64,000 nucleotides of DNA from an uncultured Psychrobacter sp. (GCA_947501045.1 CANMUI010000003.1:310001-374000); one strand, 5' to 3'; shown: positions 27,518 through 37,608, numbered from the stretch's first letter. The notes: generated from the sequence alone by a model not told the origin. Numbers and translations are program-made.

Positions 27518-28735
27518 CTATTCAACATCATCCACGTCAAATACTTGGCGCAGATAAGCCAAATAAGTATCGTTATTAATCATAGTTTTGCCCGGGCTAT
27601 CAGAGAGCTTAGCAACGGGCTGACCGTTACACTCAACAAGCTTGAGAACGATATTTATCTGCGTCAAACCAGTATCATTAGTTAAATTGGTGCCGATACC
27701 AAAGCTGGTCTTGATCTGGTCTTTAAAGTACTGGTGCAGCTCCCATGCTTTATTAATATCCAAACCATCGCTAAACGTCAGTATTTTAGTTTTAGGGTCT
27801 ATTTTTAACTTTTTATAGTGAGCAATTGCTTTATCACCCCACGTATAAGGGTCACCGCTATCATGGCGTAGGCCATCAAAGAGCTTGGCAAAATACAAAT
27901 CAAAATCTCGTAAAAACGCATCCATACCGACAACATCAGTTAGTGCAATTCCCAAGTCGCCACGGTACTCGTGTACCCATGCCTCAAGAGCGGCTTTTTG
28001 CGAATCACGCAAACGTACATCCAATGCTTGAAACGCTTGCATAAACTCATGTGCCATGGTGCCTATCGGGGTCATACCTAAAGTTTTAGCCAAATAAACG
28101 TTGGATGTGCCACTAACCACTTTTGGTTCCGCTTTGTGCAGAGTTTCGACCACATGCGCCTGCCAGTTTTTACTAAAACGCCTACGCGTACCAAAGTCTG
28201 CGATAATAAAGGGCGGATCTTCCGGTTTTTGCTGCTGAGCATACTGCTTCAATAGCTTGACTTTGGCATCCAAACGCCGCTGCGCCTCTTCTATAACGCT
28301 AGGGGTTGATAAGGCATTGAAATATAGCTCGTTCACAATTGCCAATACAAAAACCTCAAAGAACATCGCTTGAATCATCGGTCCTTCAATATCGATAAAT
28401 AGCCGACCTTTACTGTCCGTGCTTACTTTAATAAAGCGACGTTTAAGCTGAAACAGCTCTAAATAATCTACAAAATCTGAGCGCATAAAGCGCAGGCCCC
28501 GCAAATACTCCAGCTCATCGGGTAAGAACCGCAGTTCACACAAACTATCTAGCTGTAACTCCAAAGACTCTTTGATGGTTGCCAATGGATAAGCCGTATC
28601 ATTATTATTACGGCAGCGGAAGCGGTAAACGCCGTGCGTTTGGGGAAATTGATGCAGCATAGCTTGTAGCATCGTAAATTTGTACAAATCGTTATCAAGC
28701 AAAGAGGTAATGATAGGATCATGAATAACGGTCAT
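27518..28735 (-). CDS. pncB: Nicotinate phosphoribosyltransferase
   Basis: PncB converts nicotinate and PRPP to nicotinate mononucleotide in NAD salvage. Conserved parts are LLDNDLYKFTMLQA near the start, DFGTRRRFS, GTSNVYLAKTLG with the following GTMAHE, and FSDGLDINKA. The 405 residues match the family. I start at the ATG at 28735 (MTVIHDPIIT), preceded by AAAGG; the frame remains open 26 codons further upstream, but that part is hydrophobic and not family-like. Confidence 0.95.
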   Translation of the reverse strand: MTVIHDPIITSLLDNDLYKFTMLQAMLHQFPQTHGVYRFRCRNNNDTAYPLATIKESLELQLDSLCELRFLPDELEYLRGLRFMRSDFVDYLELFQLKRRFIKVSTDSKGRLFIDIEGPMIQAMFFEVFVLAIVNELYFNALSTPSVIEEAQRRLDAKVKLLKQYAQQQKPEDPPFIIADFGTRRRFSKNWQAHVVETLHKAEPKVVSGTSNVYLAKTLGMTPIGTMAHEFMQAFQALDVRLRDSQKAALEAWVHEYRGDLGIALTDVVGMDAFLRDFDLYFAKLFDGLRHDSGDPYTWGDKAIAHYKKLKIDPKTKILTFSDGLDINKAWELHQYFKDQIKTSFGIGTNLTNDTGLTQINIVLKLVECNGQPVAKLSDSPGKTMINNDTYLAYLRQVFDVDDVE

Positions 28736-28932
28736 GCGATAACCTTTAATAAAAAACAGAAACAATGTAAAAGAAAGAATACTGCCAAACATTGATGAAA
28801 CATCGATAATCATTAATAACTATTAATAATTAGGCTAAGTAACAAGCTATTTGTACTCGTTCAGAGTATAGCGATATTCACATCTTTTTGCATGACTCAC
28901 GATCAATTAAAGCAAAATTACTATAATTTGCA

Positions 28933-29975
28933 CTAGGACTTGATCAATTTTACCAGTGGCGCATAACCCGATTGCGGCATCGCACTCACTGGAATGAACT
29001 GCAGTGCCCCGCCGTTAATACAGTAACGTAGACCACCGCGATCTTTAGGGCCATCAGGGAAGACGTGACCTAGATGGGAGTCGGCAACTCTTGAGCGCAC
29101 CTCAGTACGCACCATGTTAAAAGCAGTATCTTGATGCTGAGTGATGACCTGCATGTCGATAGGCTTGGTAAAGCTTGGCCAGCCGCAGCCGGACTGATAC
29201 TTATCAGTCGATAAAAACAGCGGCTCACCACTGACCACATCAACGTAAATACCTGGCGCAAATAAATTATCATATTCATGACTAAAGGCACGCTCGGTGC
29301 CCGCCTTTTGCGTGATATCATACTGCGCTTGGGTGAGCGTATCTTTAATTACGTTTTTGTCAAAGTTCGCATAGCGTTTAGGGTCTAAGGCCTTAGCTAC
29401 AGTGTTAGCTGGCGCAAGTTCGATTCGCGCGGTTTCTTCTGGCTCATCGTCGGCGAGGCTTAGATCAATATGGCAATAACCGTTTGGATTTTTAGCCAGA
29501 TAATCTTGATGATACATCTCGGCCAAGTAGAAATTATCCAATGCTTCGTTCTCAACGACAATCGGCTGATCATATTTACTCTCAAGCTGTCTGATAGCGG
29601 CATCAACGACTGCTTTGTCTTCTTGGTCGGTATAATAGACACCCGTACGGTATTGGACGCCGCGATCATTACCTTGCTTATTAAGACTAGTTGGGTCAAT
29701 CACTCGGAAGTAATACTTGAGGACGGTTTCAAGATCGGTTTTGTCAGCGTTGTAAGTGACTTTTACCGTTTCAGCATGGCCTGAACCACCAATTACCTGC
29801 TCATAACTTGGGTTAGCAGTATCACCATTAGCGTAGCCTGATACAGCGTCGACCACTCCATCGATTCGCTCCATATACGCTTCAACACCCCAAAAACAAC
29901 CACCTGCCAAATAAATGTTGCGCGTATTAATAGGCTGGCCTTGATCGTTATAATAGATACCGCGTCTTTTTGTTT
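28933..29975 (-). CDS. msrAB: Peptide methionine sulfoxide reductase MsrA-MsrB part of a frameshifted gene
   Basis: This half repairs methionine sulfoxide. MsrA has the catalytic motif GGCFWG; MsrB follows with SGCGWPSFTKP, HLGHVFPDG and the catalytic cysteine in RYCING. MsrB lacks the extra zinc-binding CxxC pairs. No good start codon precedes the GGCFWG motif; the first possible one (TTG at 29910) would cut into the conserved block. Reading further upstream in the same frame gives RRGIYYNDQGQPINTRNIYL, normal linker sequence as in three-domain PilB-type proteins. This half therefore continues the thioredoxin-like frame above it, and the two are separated by a one-base shift near 29967-29971. 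Confidence 0.85.
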
Positions 29976-30761
29976 GATAGTTTCAATTTTATTATTATTG
30001 TCCAGTGCTTGTACGTTGGCAGGCTTAGCGTTACCGCTATTAAGCTCAGCGAAACCGTTACCCGCGTTCTCGGCTAAAGCATAAGCCTGCTCGGCTGAGA
30101 TATTACCTTTTACCAAATGCACAAGATTGCCATTTTTATCCAATATCGCCCAGCTAGGATAAACCTGCACACCAAGCTGCTTGATCAGATCGCCAGAGGC
30201 ATCCATCAATACTGGCAAATCAGGATAATCAGCTTGTACGCCTGCATACCAAGCAGCAAACTCATCGACATTTTTCTCGTTGAGCTGACCGGGACTAGCG
30301 ACTGTTACTACATTTAGCTCAGCAAATGCAGAATCCATACGCCACGCTTCGGTCTCCTCTAGCGTGCCTAAACATAGCGGACACCAGCTCGCCCAAAATT
30401 TCACTAGGGTTGGCTTATTAGGATCGATCACCTCTACACCAGTACTACCAAGACCTTTTGTTAACTGCGGCAGGCTCTGCATCTGTTTTAGCGTCTCAGC
30501 TGGCAGCATATCACGTGAGCGAGTGACTCCGTTATTTTGGTTACTTGACTGCATAACTGACTTAGTACTACTGCTAATATTATTCTCAGCTCCGCTCATC
30601 TGTCCACAAGCGAGTAATAGTCCTGCACTTAATACGGTCGTTACGCTAAAGGTGCTGATATTTTTTAGCCAATGTGAACGTTGGCCTGGCACATCTATCA
30701 AAGGTTTATTCTGATATAGAAGTTCATTTTTATAGTTGTCATGAGAATTTTTATCAGGCAT
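29967..30761 (-). CDS. Lipoprotein thioredoxin (TlpA/PilB-N-like) part of the frameshifted msr gene
   Basis: This is the amino-terminal thioredoxin domain that should feed electrons to MsrA and MsrB in the periplasm. It has a membrane/lipoprotein signal with LLLACGQ, a linker, and the active site WASWCPLCLGT, the same CPLC kind of motif I recall for the Neisseria PilB thioredoxin domain; ending with YPSWAILDKNGNLVH. The ATG is preceded by AAAAGGA. The frame itself runs on to 29793, but after about residue 265 it reads the MsrA region in the wrong frame, so I end the meaningful part at the A-run. The gene is either broken or the window carries a sequencing error. Confidence 0.8.
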
Positions 30762-30931
30762 AGCATGTCCTTTTCGTGCAGGGTTGCAAATTTAATAGGT
30801 ATTATAAGGTTTGCATAGAACTTCGTAGACTAATATTATGAGCAGAACTAGACAGAAAAATACAGTAATTCTAACGATCTCTATCAAGAATTCATTTTTC
30901 TAAACGATTTGCAGCGAAAACAAAACATACT

Positions 30932-31846
30932 TTAAGCTTTGGCGTTCATAAACTGAGCTACGTAATCATCAGCAGGATTGTTACGTAGCTCATTTGGTGT
31001 ACCAGTTTGTACTAAACGGCCCCCATTTAAGATGCTAATGCGCTGACCTACTTTGACCGCTTCATCGATATCATGGGTAATAAAGACAATAGTTTTGTTC
31101 AAGCGCGCTTGTAGCTCCAGCAGCTGATCTTGCAGTTGCGCGCGAATAAGCGGGTCGAGAGCTGAGAAGGCCTCGTCCATAAGCAAAATAGGATTGTCTG
31201 TTGCCAGTGCCCGTGCCAGACCCACTCGCTGCTGCATACCGCCCGATAGCTCATCAGGATAATTGTTCTCTAAGTTTGGCAGACCTACTTCGTTAAGCCA
31301 ATGTCGAGCAACGTCATGACGCTCGGTCGTATCCATCTCACGTACGCGTAGCCCATAAGCGACATTTTGTATGACTGTCATATGCGGCATCAGACCGAAA
31401 TGCTGAAACACCATACTGACTGTATCCTGACGATACTGCTGTAGTGCTTTAGGATTTAATTCCAGAATATTGATGGCATTATCAGGCTTTGTATTGTCCA
31501 TAGCAGCTTTATCTACCTTCGCGCTACTAGTAGCTCTATTATTAGCTTGCTGCACATCTTTTGCATTAATAGACGTATCGACCCATATTTTGCCACCTGT
31601 CGGATCAATCAAGCGGTTAAGATGGCGTATCAAGGTAGATTTACCTGAACCGGATAGACCCATAATACAGTGTAGCTCGCCTGCTTTTATAGCTAGATTA
31701 ATGTCGTAAAGCCCTACCGAATAGCCGGTTTGCTGCTTGACTGCGACACTATCCATACCCTCTGCTAACAGAGTTAGCGCCGCTTGGGCTTGGCTGCTGT
31801 TTGCGTTGTAAATCTTACTAATATTCTCTAATTGGATGTGGTTCAT
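30932..31846 (-). CDS. proV: Glycine betaine/proline-type ABC transporter ATPase (ProV/OpuAA family)
   Basis: This cytoplasmic ATPase drives osmoprotectant uptake. It has Walker A GLSGSGKS (63-70), Q-loop FQHFGLMPHMTV, signature LSGGMQQRV, Walker B ILLMDEAFSALD and the H-loop FITHD. It has 304 residues, shorter than E. coli ProV (400), because the C-terminal CBS domains are missing. It also has an insertion of about 35 polar residues (about 94-128) between Walker A and the Q-loop that is not usual. The ATG follows AAGGGT. It is encoded 66 bases downstream of the fused permease gene. Confidence 0.9.
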   Translation of the reverse strand: MNHIQLENISKIYNANSSQAQAALTLLAEGMDSVAVKQQTGYSVGLYDINLAIKAGELHCIMGLSGSGKSTLIRHLNRLIDPTGGKIWVDTSINAKDVQQANNRATSSAKVDKAAMDNTKPDNAINILELNPKALQQYRQDTVSMVFQHFGLMPHMTVIQNVAYGLRVREMDTTERHDVARHWLNEVGLPNLENNYPDELSGGMQQRVGLARALATDNPILLMDEAFSALDPLIRAQLQDQLLELQARLNKTIVFITHDIDEAVKVGQRISILNGGRLVQTGTPNELRNNPADDYVAQFMNAKA

Positions 31847-31912
31847 AGCTACCCTTTACTACTCTTATTGGTCAAATTTTACAAGCGGGTGTTGATTAAA
31901 CGTCAAAAACGC

Positions 31913-33877
31913 TTAACCAATATTATGGCGTCTATTGTCTTCAATCGTTTTTTGCCGCGCACGCTTACCTTGGCCAAAGGCTTGGCTGATCCGATCGATA
32001 ATGATCGCGACAATAACGATTGCCGTACCTGCTTGCAAGCCTTGACCGATATTGAGCGTTTGGATAGATTGCAGCACATCTTCGCCAAGACCTGGCGCGC
32101 CAATCATAGAGGCCAGTACCACCATAGCAAGCGACATCATCACCGCTTGATTGATCCCTGCCATAATACTAGGCAGCGCTTGCGGCAATTTAATCCAGAT
32201 CAGTAATTGCCAGTGCGTGCTGCCAAATGAGCGCCCAGCTTCAAGCATCTCATGATTAACTTGAGTGATTCCTAATGTTGTCAGACGAATGAGCGGCGGC
32301 AAGGCGTAGATAATGGTGGCAAATAAAGCTGGCACTTTGCCAATACCAAACAACATAAGCACTGGTATCAGATAGACAAAGCTTGGCATAGTCTGCATGA
32401 CGTCGAGTATCGGGGTGATAATTTTGCGAAGCACTTTACTGCTTGACATGGCGATACCAATTGGAATACCGATGACAACAGTTACCAATACTGACACAAT
32501 TAACAGCGCAAAAGTATCAATCAGCGCCTCCCACAAGCCAAAAGCGCCAATTAAAAACAGTCCCACTCCGCAGGCAACGGCAAACCATATTTTACGCACG
32601 CCAAACCACGCCAGCACAGTCACTAGCGCAATGATTAACCAAGGCGGAGTAATCGTAAGCAGACGTTCAATAGGCAATAGTAAATAAGTCAAAGTTACGC
32701 TACTAATACCACGAAAGACGTCACCGAAATCTCTGACCACCGTTGCCAGTGTGTCGTTTAACGGTGTTTCAAGCGACCATGAAGGAAAGCTGGATGAAAA
32801 ACCTAGAAAATTGTCAGTCTCTGTACTGGTGTTGAGCGGTGTATTAATATCAGTATTGCCTGCGCTACCTGACGTCAGACTAATACCAATGGTACTGGCA
32901 AGTTTATTAGCGGCCTCCTCAGATAGCCAGTCTTGCCAAACCTCTGGATTTTCACGCAAAAACACCAATGCTTGCTCATCGCCACTGCGTTTATTTTCAC
33001 TCATCTCTAAAATAGCACCATTTAACTGCTCGGGCGTAAATTGTACTTTTTCAAAGACCTCAGCAATGGTAGGGTTGTTCTCCACGAAGGGGGTAGAGAC
33101 AGCAATAGCAAGAGGTGATACCGGGAAGCCTGATACGCAGTCGGAGGTCCCATCAGCGCGTAATAAATCTTGCCAGCAAGCGTCCTCATGAGGAGGGAAA
33201 TCTAGCGCAGCAAAGTCGTATTTGGCTATCAAACCAGTAGGCTGCCAGTAGTAAAATAGTAAGGGCTTACGCTGCTCAAAAGCAGATGCAATCTCAGCAT
33301 CGAGCGCAGCGCCGGTACCGGGGTGCGCATTATTATAAAGACTATCTAAACCTGTGTTTTCAAGCAAGCGGGTATTAAAAACTTCACACGCCCAACCAGA
33401 AGGACAGTTCATAAAACGCGCTTTACTAGGATTTTCGGGATCTTGAAATAGCTCAGTATAATCTGGTAAATCCTGATAGCTTCGTAGACCAGGATTGTCA
33501 TCCATGACGTACTGCGGAACGTACCAGCCTTGAGTCGCTCCGCCCTCTAGGGTATCGCCAATAACCATAACTTTATTGTCATTGATAGCCTGCTCCATAA
33601 TGGGCGAGCGTCCTATCCACTGCTCGCCTATCACTTGAATGTCATTTTGCGACAGCGCAGTCTCTAAAGCAGGCCCCGCTCCGGGCACCTCCTCTATCGT
33701 ACAACCATAACCACTCTCAGTAATATATTTGAGAACACCTGTTGTAAACTGACCACTCTCCCATGTCAAAGAGCCAAACTTGATCGGCGTCTCACAAGCA
33801 GGCGATACAGCAGACGCTGGCAGTGACAACAATAGTGAACTTAAAATTAATAAACTTAATGCAATCCATTGGCGCAT
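31913..33877 (-). CDS. Fused betaine-type substrate-binding protein and permease (ProX-ProW)
   Basis: One 654-residue chain carries both extracytoplasmic and membrane parts of an osmoprotectant ABC importer. A signal peptide ends near residue 23 (LPASA). Residues about 25-335 form an OpuAC/ProX-like binding domain with GSLTWESGQ, WIGRSP, GWYVPQYV and FYYWQPTG. After a linker, residues about 380-640 are a BPD_transp_1 permease with the EAA-like loop EAGRSFGSTHWQLLIWIKLPQALPSI. The usual order in OpuA-type fusions is permease first; here the binding domain comes first. The ATG follows AGGAT. Together with ProV this makes a complete importer; glycine betaine or a related quaternary amine is the likely substrate. 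Confidence 0.9.
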   Translation of the reverse strand: MRQWIALSLLILSSLLLSLPASAVSPACETPIKFGSLTWESGQFTTGVLKYITESGYGCTIEEVPGAGPALETALSQNDIQVIGEQWIGRSPIMEQAINDNKVMVIGDTLEGGATQGWYVPQYVMDDNPGLRSYQDLPDYTELFQDPENPSKARFMNCPSGWACEVFNTRLLENTGLDSLYNNAHPGTGAALDAEIASAFEQRKPLLFYYWQPTGLIAKYDFAALDFPPHEDACWQDLLRADGTSDCVSGFPVSPLAIAVSTPFVENNPTIAEVFEKVQFTPEQLNGAILEMSENKRSGDEQALVFLRENPEVWQDWLSEEAANKLASTIGISLTSGSAGNTDINTPLNTSTETDNFLGFSSSFPSWSLETPLNDTLATVVRDFGDVFRGISSVTLTYLLLPIERLLTITPPWLIIALVTVLAWFGVRKIWFAVACGVGLFLIGAFGLWEALIDTFALLIVSVLVTVVIGIPIGIAMSSSKVLRKIITPILDVMQTMPSFVYLIPVLMLFGIGKVPALFATIIYALPPLIRLTTLGITQVNHEMLEAGRSFGSTHWQLLIWIKLPQALPSIMAGINQAVMMSLAMVVLASMIGAPGLGEDVLQSIQTLNIGQGLQAGTAIVIVAIIIDRISQAFGQGKRARQKTIEDNRRHNIG

Positions 33878-34060
33878 GCTTGATCCTATTTGTGCTTATC
33901 GTTTGGTTTATTATTACGACTGTTATTTACCATTCATAATTAACTGCTTTATAAACTTTAGTCTTAATAATTATCACAATAAATCTTTATTAATTGTCAT
34001 TAGATAGTAGTTTGGATAAATAGTCTGTATAAAGTGTTTGTCATTAACAAAATGTTTTGT

Positions 34061-34091
34061 AAAAAATAGCACTTATAAAAATAAGTGCTAT
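34061..34091 (-). terminator. Intrinsic terminator after the aldehyde dehydrogenase gene
   Basis: An 11-bp perfect stem (ATAGCACTTAT with ATAAGTGCTAT) and a four-base loop are followed on the minus strand by TTTTTT. Confidence 0.85.
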
Positions 34092-34137
34092 CCGTATTGA
34101 ATGCTTGCTATAGCTGTTTAAAATACTACTTAAACGC

Positions 34138-35640
34138 TTATTTTAATAATAGCGCCATCCCTTTTTTAAACAGCTCCCCGTAAGGCGGCAACAGAAAATT
34201 CATCCCATTAAATTTGGCTTGCACGAATACCGGCTTCATATGGCTAAAACGCTCAAACCCGGCTTTGCCATGATAAGCACCGATTCCTGAATGCCCTACA
34301 CCGCCAAAAGGCAGATCATGCTGAGCCACGTGTAGGATGACCTCGTTAATACAAACGCCGCCTGATACCGTATAAGTGCGTACCTTATCGATATCACGAT
34401 TGCTACTGCCAAACACATAAAGTGCCAGCGGTCGCGGGCGCGCGTTGATAAACTCAATAGCGTCATCGAGCGTGTCATAATGCATGAGTGGCAACACTGG
34501 CGCAAAAATCTCGTTTTGCATAACCTCGCTATCGGGGTCAGGGTTGGCTACAACCACAGGCGGCATCAAGCGCGTTTGGGCATCCGCATCAGCTTTGGTC
34601 AGCGGCTGCAGCTGATCTTCTGGCAGCTTTTGTAGATAGCCTTGGACGCGCTCGAACTGAGCATCATTGATAATATGACTATAGTCTTGGTTGTTCTCAA
34701 TATTAGGATAATGCTTTTGCATCCACTCTTTGGCAAGCTCAGTAAAACGCTCATGATACTGACGCTGAATCAGTACATAATCAGGAGCAATACAAGTTTG
34801 ACCGGCATTAAGGGTTTTACCCATCATAACCCGATTGACCGCAGCTTCCAAATTGGCGTCATCAAGGACAATCACCGGCGATTTACCGCCCAGCTCCAGC
34901 GTTACTGGAGTTAGATTCGGCGCGGCGGCGGCCATAATCTTTTTGCCCACTGCCGTTGAACCGGTATACAGTAGATGATCAAAGGGCAGTTTGCTAAAAG
35001 CTTCGGCGATATCGACTTCACCGAGCACCACACTGACCATATCTGGCGAAAAATAGTGCGCGACCGCTTTGGCAAAGGCTTTGGCAAATTTGGGAGCCGC
35101 CTCACTCATCTTAACCATGACCCGATTTCCGGCGGTTAAGGCATCAATCATCGGCCCTATTGCTAAATATAGGGGATAGTTCCACGGCACCATAATACCA
35201 ACGACGCCTAAAGGCTGTGGCTGGATCTCGTTATGAGCTGGCATGTACAATGCCGAGATTGAGGCGCGGCGCGTCTTCATCCAAGACTTACCATGTTTTT
35301 TGGCGTGGCTAATACCCGTAAAGCTTGGAAACAGCTCGGCGAACTGAGTCTCTGACTCGCTACGATAGCCAAAATCGCTACTAATGGCTTTAGCAAGGCT
35401 ATGTTGACTGTCGCTAAGCATGGTCTCCAAATTGTCTAATTGCTCAGCGCGAGTAGCCCAGTCTACTATAGGTTGGGTGCGACTCAGCCTTTGCAATCGC
35501 GAAAACTGCGCTTGCATCTGATCGGTAGTCGTTATAATACTAAGTGATTGCTGATTGTCGTTTGCTGCTGGCTTATGCTCGCCAGCGTAATTATTGGTTT
35601 GCTCATCGAGATGAGGTTTGGTTTGACTGTCATTCTTCAT
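34138..35640 (-). CDS. Coniferyl-type aldehyde dehydrogenase
   Basis: This NAD(P)-dependent enzyme oxidises aldehydes to acids. It shows MVPWNYPL, the NAD-binding TGSTAVGKKIM, ELGGKSP with the general-base glutamate, the catalytic Cys in NAGQTC and EIFAPVLPL. The sequence IAPDYVL after the cysteine and PPYGELFKKG at the end are typical of the CalB/coniferyl and long-chain fatty aldehyde branch. It has an N-terminal polar extension of about 40 residues. The substrate cannot be told from sequence. The ATG follows AAGGAT. Confidence 0.92.
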   Translation of the reverse strand: MKNDSQTKPHLDEQTNNYAGEHKPAANDNQQSLSIITTTDQMQAQFSRLQRLSRTQPIVDWATRAEQLDNLETMLSDSQHSLAKAISSDFGYRSESETQFAELFPSFTGISHAKKHGKSWMKTRRASISALYMPAHNEIQPQPLGVVGIMVPWNYPLYLAIGPMIDALTAGNRVMVKMSEAAPKFAKAFAKAVAHYFSPDMVSVVLGEVDIAEAFSKLPFDHLLYTGSTAVGKKIMAAAAPNLTPVTLELGGKSPVIVLDDANLEAAVNRVMMGKTLNAGQTCIAPDYVLIQRQYHERFTELAKEWMQKHYPNIENNQDYSHIINDAQFERVQGYLQKLPEDQLQPLTKADADAQTRLMPPVVVANPDPDSEVMQNEIFAPVLPLMHYDTLDDAIEFINARPRPLALYVFGSSNRDIDKVRTYTVSGGVCINEVILHVAQHDLPFGGVGHSGIGAYHGKAGFERFSHMKPVFVQAKFNGMNFLLPPYGELFKKGMALLLK

Positions 35641-35904
35641 GGATCATCCTTGTTATAGATAGTAAAAGCTTGCTAAAGCAGATGATATATTTATAAGCGC
35701 TAACTAATTATAAGCTTTAGCCGATTGCCATTTAATGTAGCGTATTGATTGATGAATGAAAAGTGCGATTCAGATACTGGTAGGTTTGCATTAATCTATC
35801 TTTGTCTGAAAACATGGTTATTTATGTTTGGGTGTGCCTGACAAAAACTGCTAAAATTAGTGTCATGTTTAGCGTGTAAACAACTAGTATAAGAGGCTAC
35901 CTTG

Positions 35905-36882
35905 ATGCAAAAACAAACTTTACAAAAGCCCGTATCAATACCCAAACTGAAACAAACTCCCTCAGCAAATCTTCTGCAAGAACGTCAGCCTACACAAAAG
36001 ATAACCGATACCCTCATCGCCAAGTCCTTAACCGCTGCTGACTACACCCCTACTCATGATGCCATGCTAGCACGTACCCTTGAGCGTATTGCCTTAAAAA
36101 AGGATGGGCTGCATAGCCCTGACGAGCTATGGATCGTTGATCATAACGACGTCTACACTTTAGGACAAGCGGGTAAAGAGGAGCATATCTTACAGCATAC
36201 CAATACCCCTATTATCAAAACCGATCGCGGTGGTCAGGTCACATGGCACGGTCATGGACAACTGGTGATTTACTTCCTATTTGATCTGCATAGCTTGGGC
36301 TGGAGTGTGCGTAATCTGGTCTCGCATGTCGAGCAAGCTATAACTGATGTGGTTAATGAGTGTTTGCATAGTCATTCATTAATCACCGATAGCAATATTC
36401 GCGCTTATGCTCGCCGCGATGCACCCGGCGTCTATCTGTATAGTAGCTTAGACGCTGATACTGATACTGATACTGATACTGATACTGAAAATAGTAATAA
36501 GCATTCGCCAGCAGACGACGCTATTATGCTGGGTAAAATTGCGTCATTAGGTTTCAAGATCAAACACGGTTTTAGCTATCACGGTCTGGCTCTTAATATC
36601 AATTGCGACCTATCAGCATTTAACGCCATCAATCCATGTGGCTACGCGGGTATGCAAATGCTGCGTCTAGCTGACTTTGTTACCATGTCCCAACCAACCA
36701 ACCAGCAAATAGACGTACAAAATAGCAACTTGTCATATAAACCATTAAGCTATGAGCAAGTTACCCAAAAGCTGATTAATAATATCGCTCAGCGCCATGC
36801 CGGATTGATTGAGCTACATCCATTAGCCGCAATAAAAACCTCTATACCCGTCTCAATAACCGAAAAACCGTCCAAATCATAG
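35905..36882 (+). CDS. lipB: Octanoyltransferase LipB
   Basis: LipB moves octanoate from acyl carrier protein onto lipoyl domains. Conserved motifs are TDRGGQVTWHGHGQLV, the lysine of GKIASLGFKI, HGLALNINCDL and the catalytic Cys of NPCGYAGMQ. The protein has 325 residues against 213 in E. coli. The excess is an N-terminal tail of about 35 residues and an inserted polar loop with five Asp-Thr pairs encoded by a GATACT hexamer repeat. The ATG at 35905 follows a TTG codon that is also possible; AAGAGG lies upstream of both. Confidence 0.95.
   Translation: MQKQTLQKPVSIPKLKQTPSANLLQERQPTQKITDTLIAKSLTAADYTPTHDAMLARTLERIALKKDGLHSPDELWIVDHNDVYTLGQAGKEEHILQHTNTPIIKTDRGGQVTWHGHGQLVIYFLFDLHSLGWSVRNLVSHVEQAITDVVNECLHSHSLITDSNIRAYARRDAPGVYLYSSLDADTDTDTDTDTENSNKHSPADDAIMLGKIASLGFKIKHGFSYHGLALNINCDLSAFNAINPCGYAGMQMLRLADFVTMSQPTNQQIDVQNSNLSYKPLSYEQVTQKLINNIAQRHAGLIELHPLAAIKTSIPVSITEKPSKS
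36457..36486 (+). repeat. Five copies of the hexamer GATACT inside lipB
   Basis: Five perfect tandem GATACT units encode (Asp-Thr)5. Six bases per unit keep the reading frame when copies are gained or lost. Confidence 0.9.
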
Positions 36883-37003
36883 TTTGCATAACCTTTTGCC
36901 GGCTTGGACTTAAGGCGAGCGAGAAAATTTATATTAAAGTTGTTATACTCGCAAGCGCTATTCATTTTGTAATTCTTTATAACTCATTAAACAGGAGTCC
37001 TTT

Positions 37004-37534
37004 ATGGCTGATTTTAATAAAATTTTAGATGCAGGTAATGTCGACGGCGGCATTATCAACGTAGTGGTTGAAATTCCTACTGGCAGCAGTCATAAGATTG
37101 AGTGGAATCGTGAGTTGGCGGTATTTGAGCTGGATCGCGTTGATCCGCAAATTTTTGCCAAACCCTGCAACTACGGTTTTATTCCGCAAACCTTAGATGA
37201 AGATGGCGATGAGCTTGACGCGCTGATTATCACTGAGCAACCTCTGCCTACAGGGGTTTTCCTAAAAGCTAAAGTTATTGGGGTCATGAAGTTTGTCGAT
37301 GATGGCGAAGTCGATGACAAAATCGTCGTGGTACCCGCTGATGATCGCGATACTGGCAATGCTTATAACAGTTTAGAAGATCTGCCCAAACAGTTAATCA
37401 ATCAGTTAAACTTCCACTTTAGTCATTATAAAGACCTTAAAAAAGCAGGCACTACTGTGGTTGAGTCATGGGGCGACGTATCTGAGGCCAAAGCGGTGAT
37501 TAAGGAATCTATCCAGCGCTGGAAAGACCTATAA
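37004..37534 (+). CDS. ppa: Inorganic pyrophosphatase, family I
   Basis: Ppa hydrolyses pyrophosphate in the cytosol and pulls biosynthetic reactions forward. The 176 residues carry VVEIPTGSSHKIEWN, the signature DEDGDELDALII with its metal-binding aspartates, and a C-terminal HYKDLKKAG block. The length matches E. coli Ppa. AGGAGT precedes the ATG, and a strong terminator follows. Confidence 0.98.
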   Translation: MADFNKILDAGNVDGGIINVVVEIPTGSSHKIEWNRELAVFELDRVDPQIFAKPCNYGFIPQTLDEDGDELDALIITEQPLPTGVFLKAKVIGVMKFVDDGEVDDKIVVVPADDRDTGNAYNSLEDLPKQLINQLNFHFSHYKDLKKAGTTVVESWGDVSEAKAVIKESIQRWKDL

Positions 37535-37570
37535 GTCGTTAATATTAGAATAAAAGCGCATGGCTGTTAC

Positions 37571-37608
37571 AAATACCGTAATTATAAAGATGATTACGGT
37601 ATTTTTTT
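37571..37608 (+). terminator. Intrinsic terminator after ppa
   Basis: A 12-bp stem (AAATACCGTAAT with ATTACGGTATTT) is followed by TTTTG. Confidence 0.9.

Noticed and set aside
29415..29435. tRNA-like TTCGATT sequence inside msrA
   Set aside because: No surrounding cloverleaf; the sequence lies in the MsrA coding region.
29960..29975. Canonical programmed -1 slippery site
   Set aside because: The reading-frame phase (CAA AAA G) does not match the X_XXY_YYZ heptamer, and no strong downstream stem is apparent, so an indel is simpler.
36457..36486. Tandem repeats considered as a CRISPR-like array
   Set aside because: The units are six bases with no spacers and lie inside lipB.
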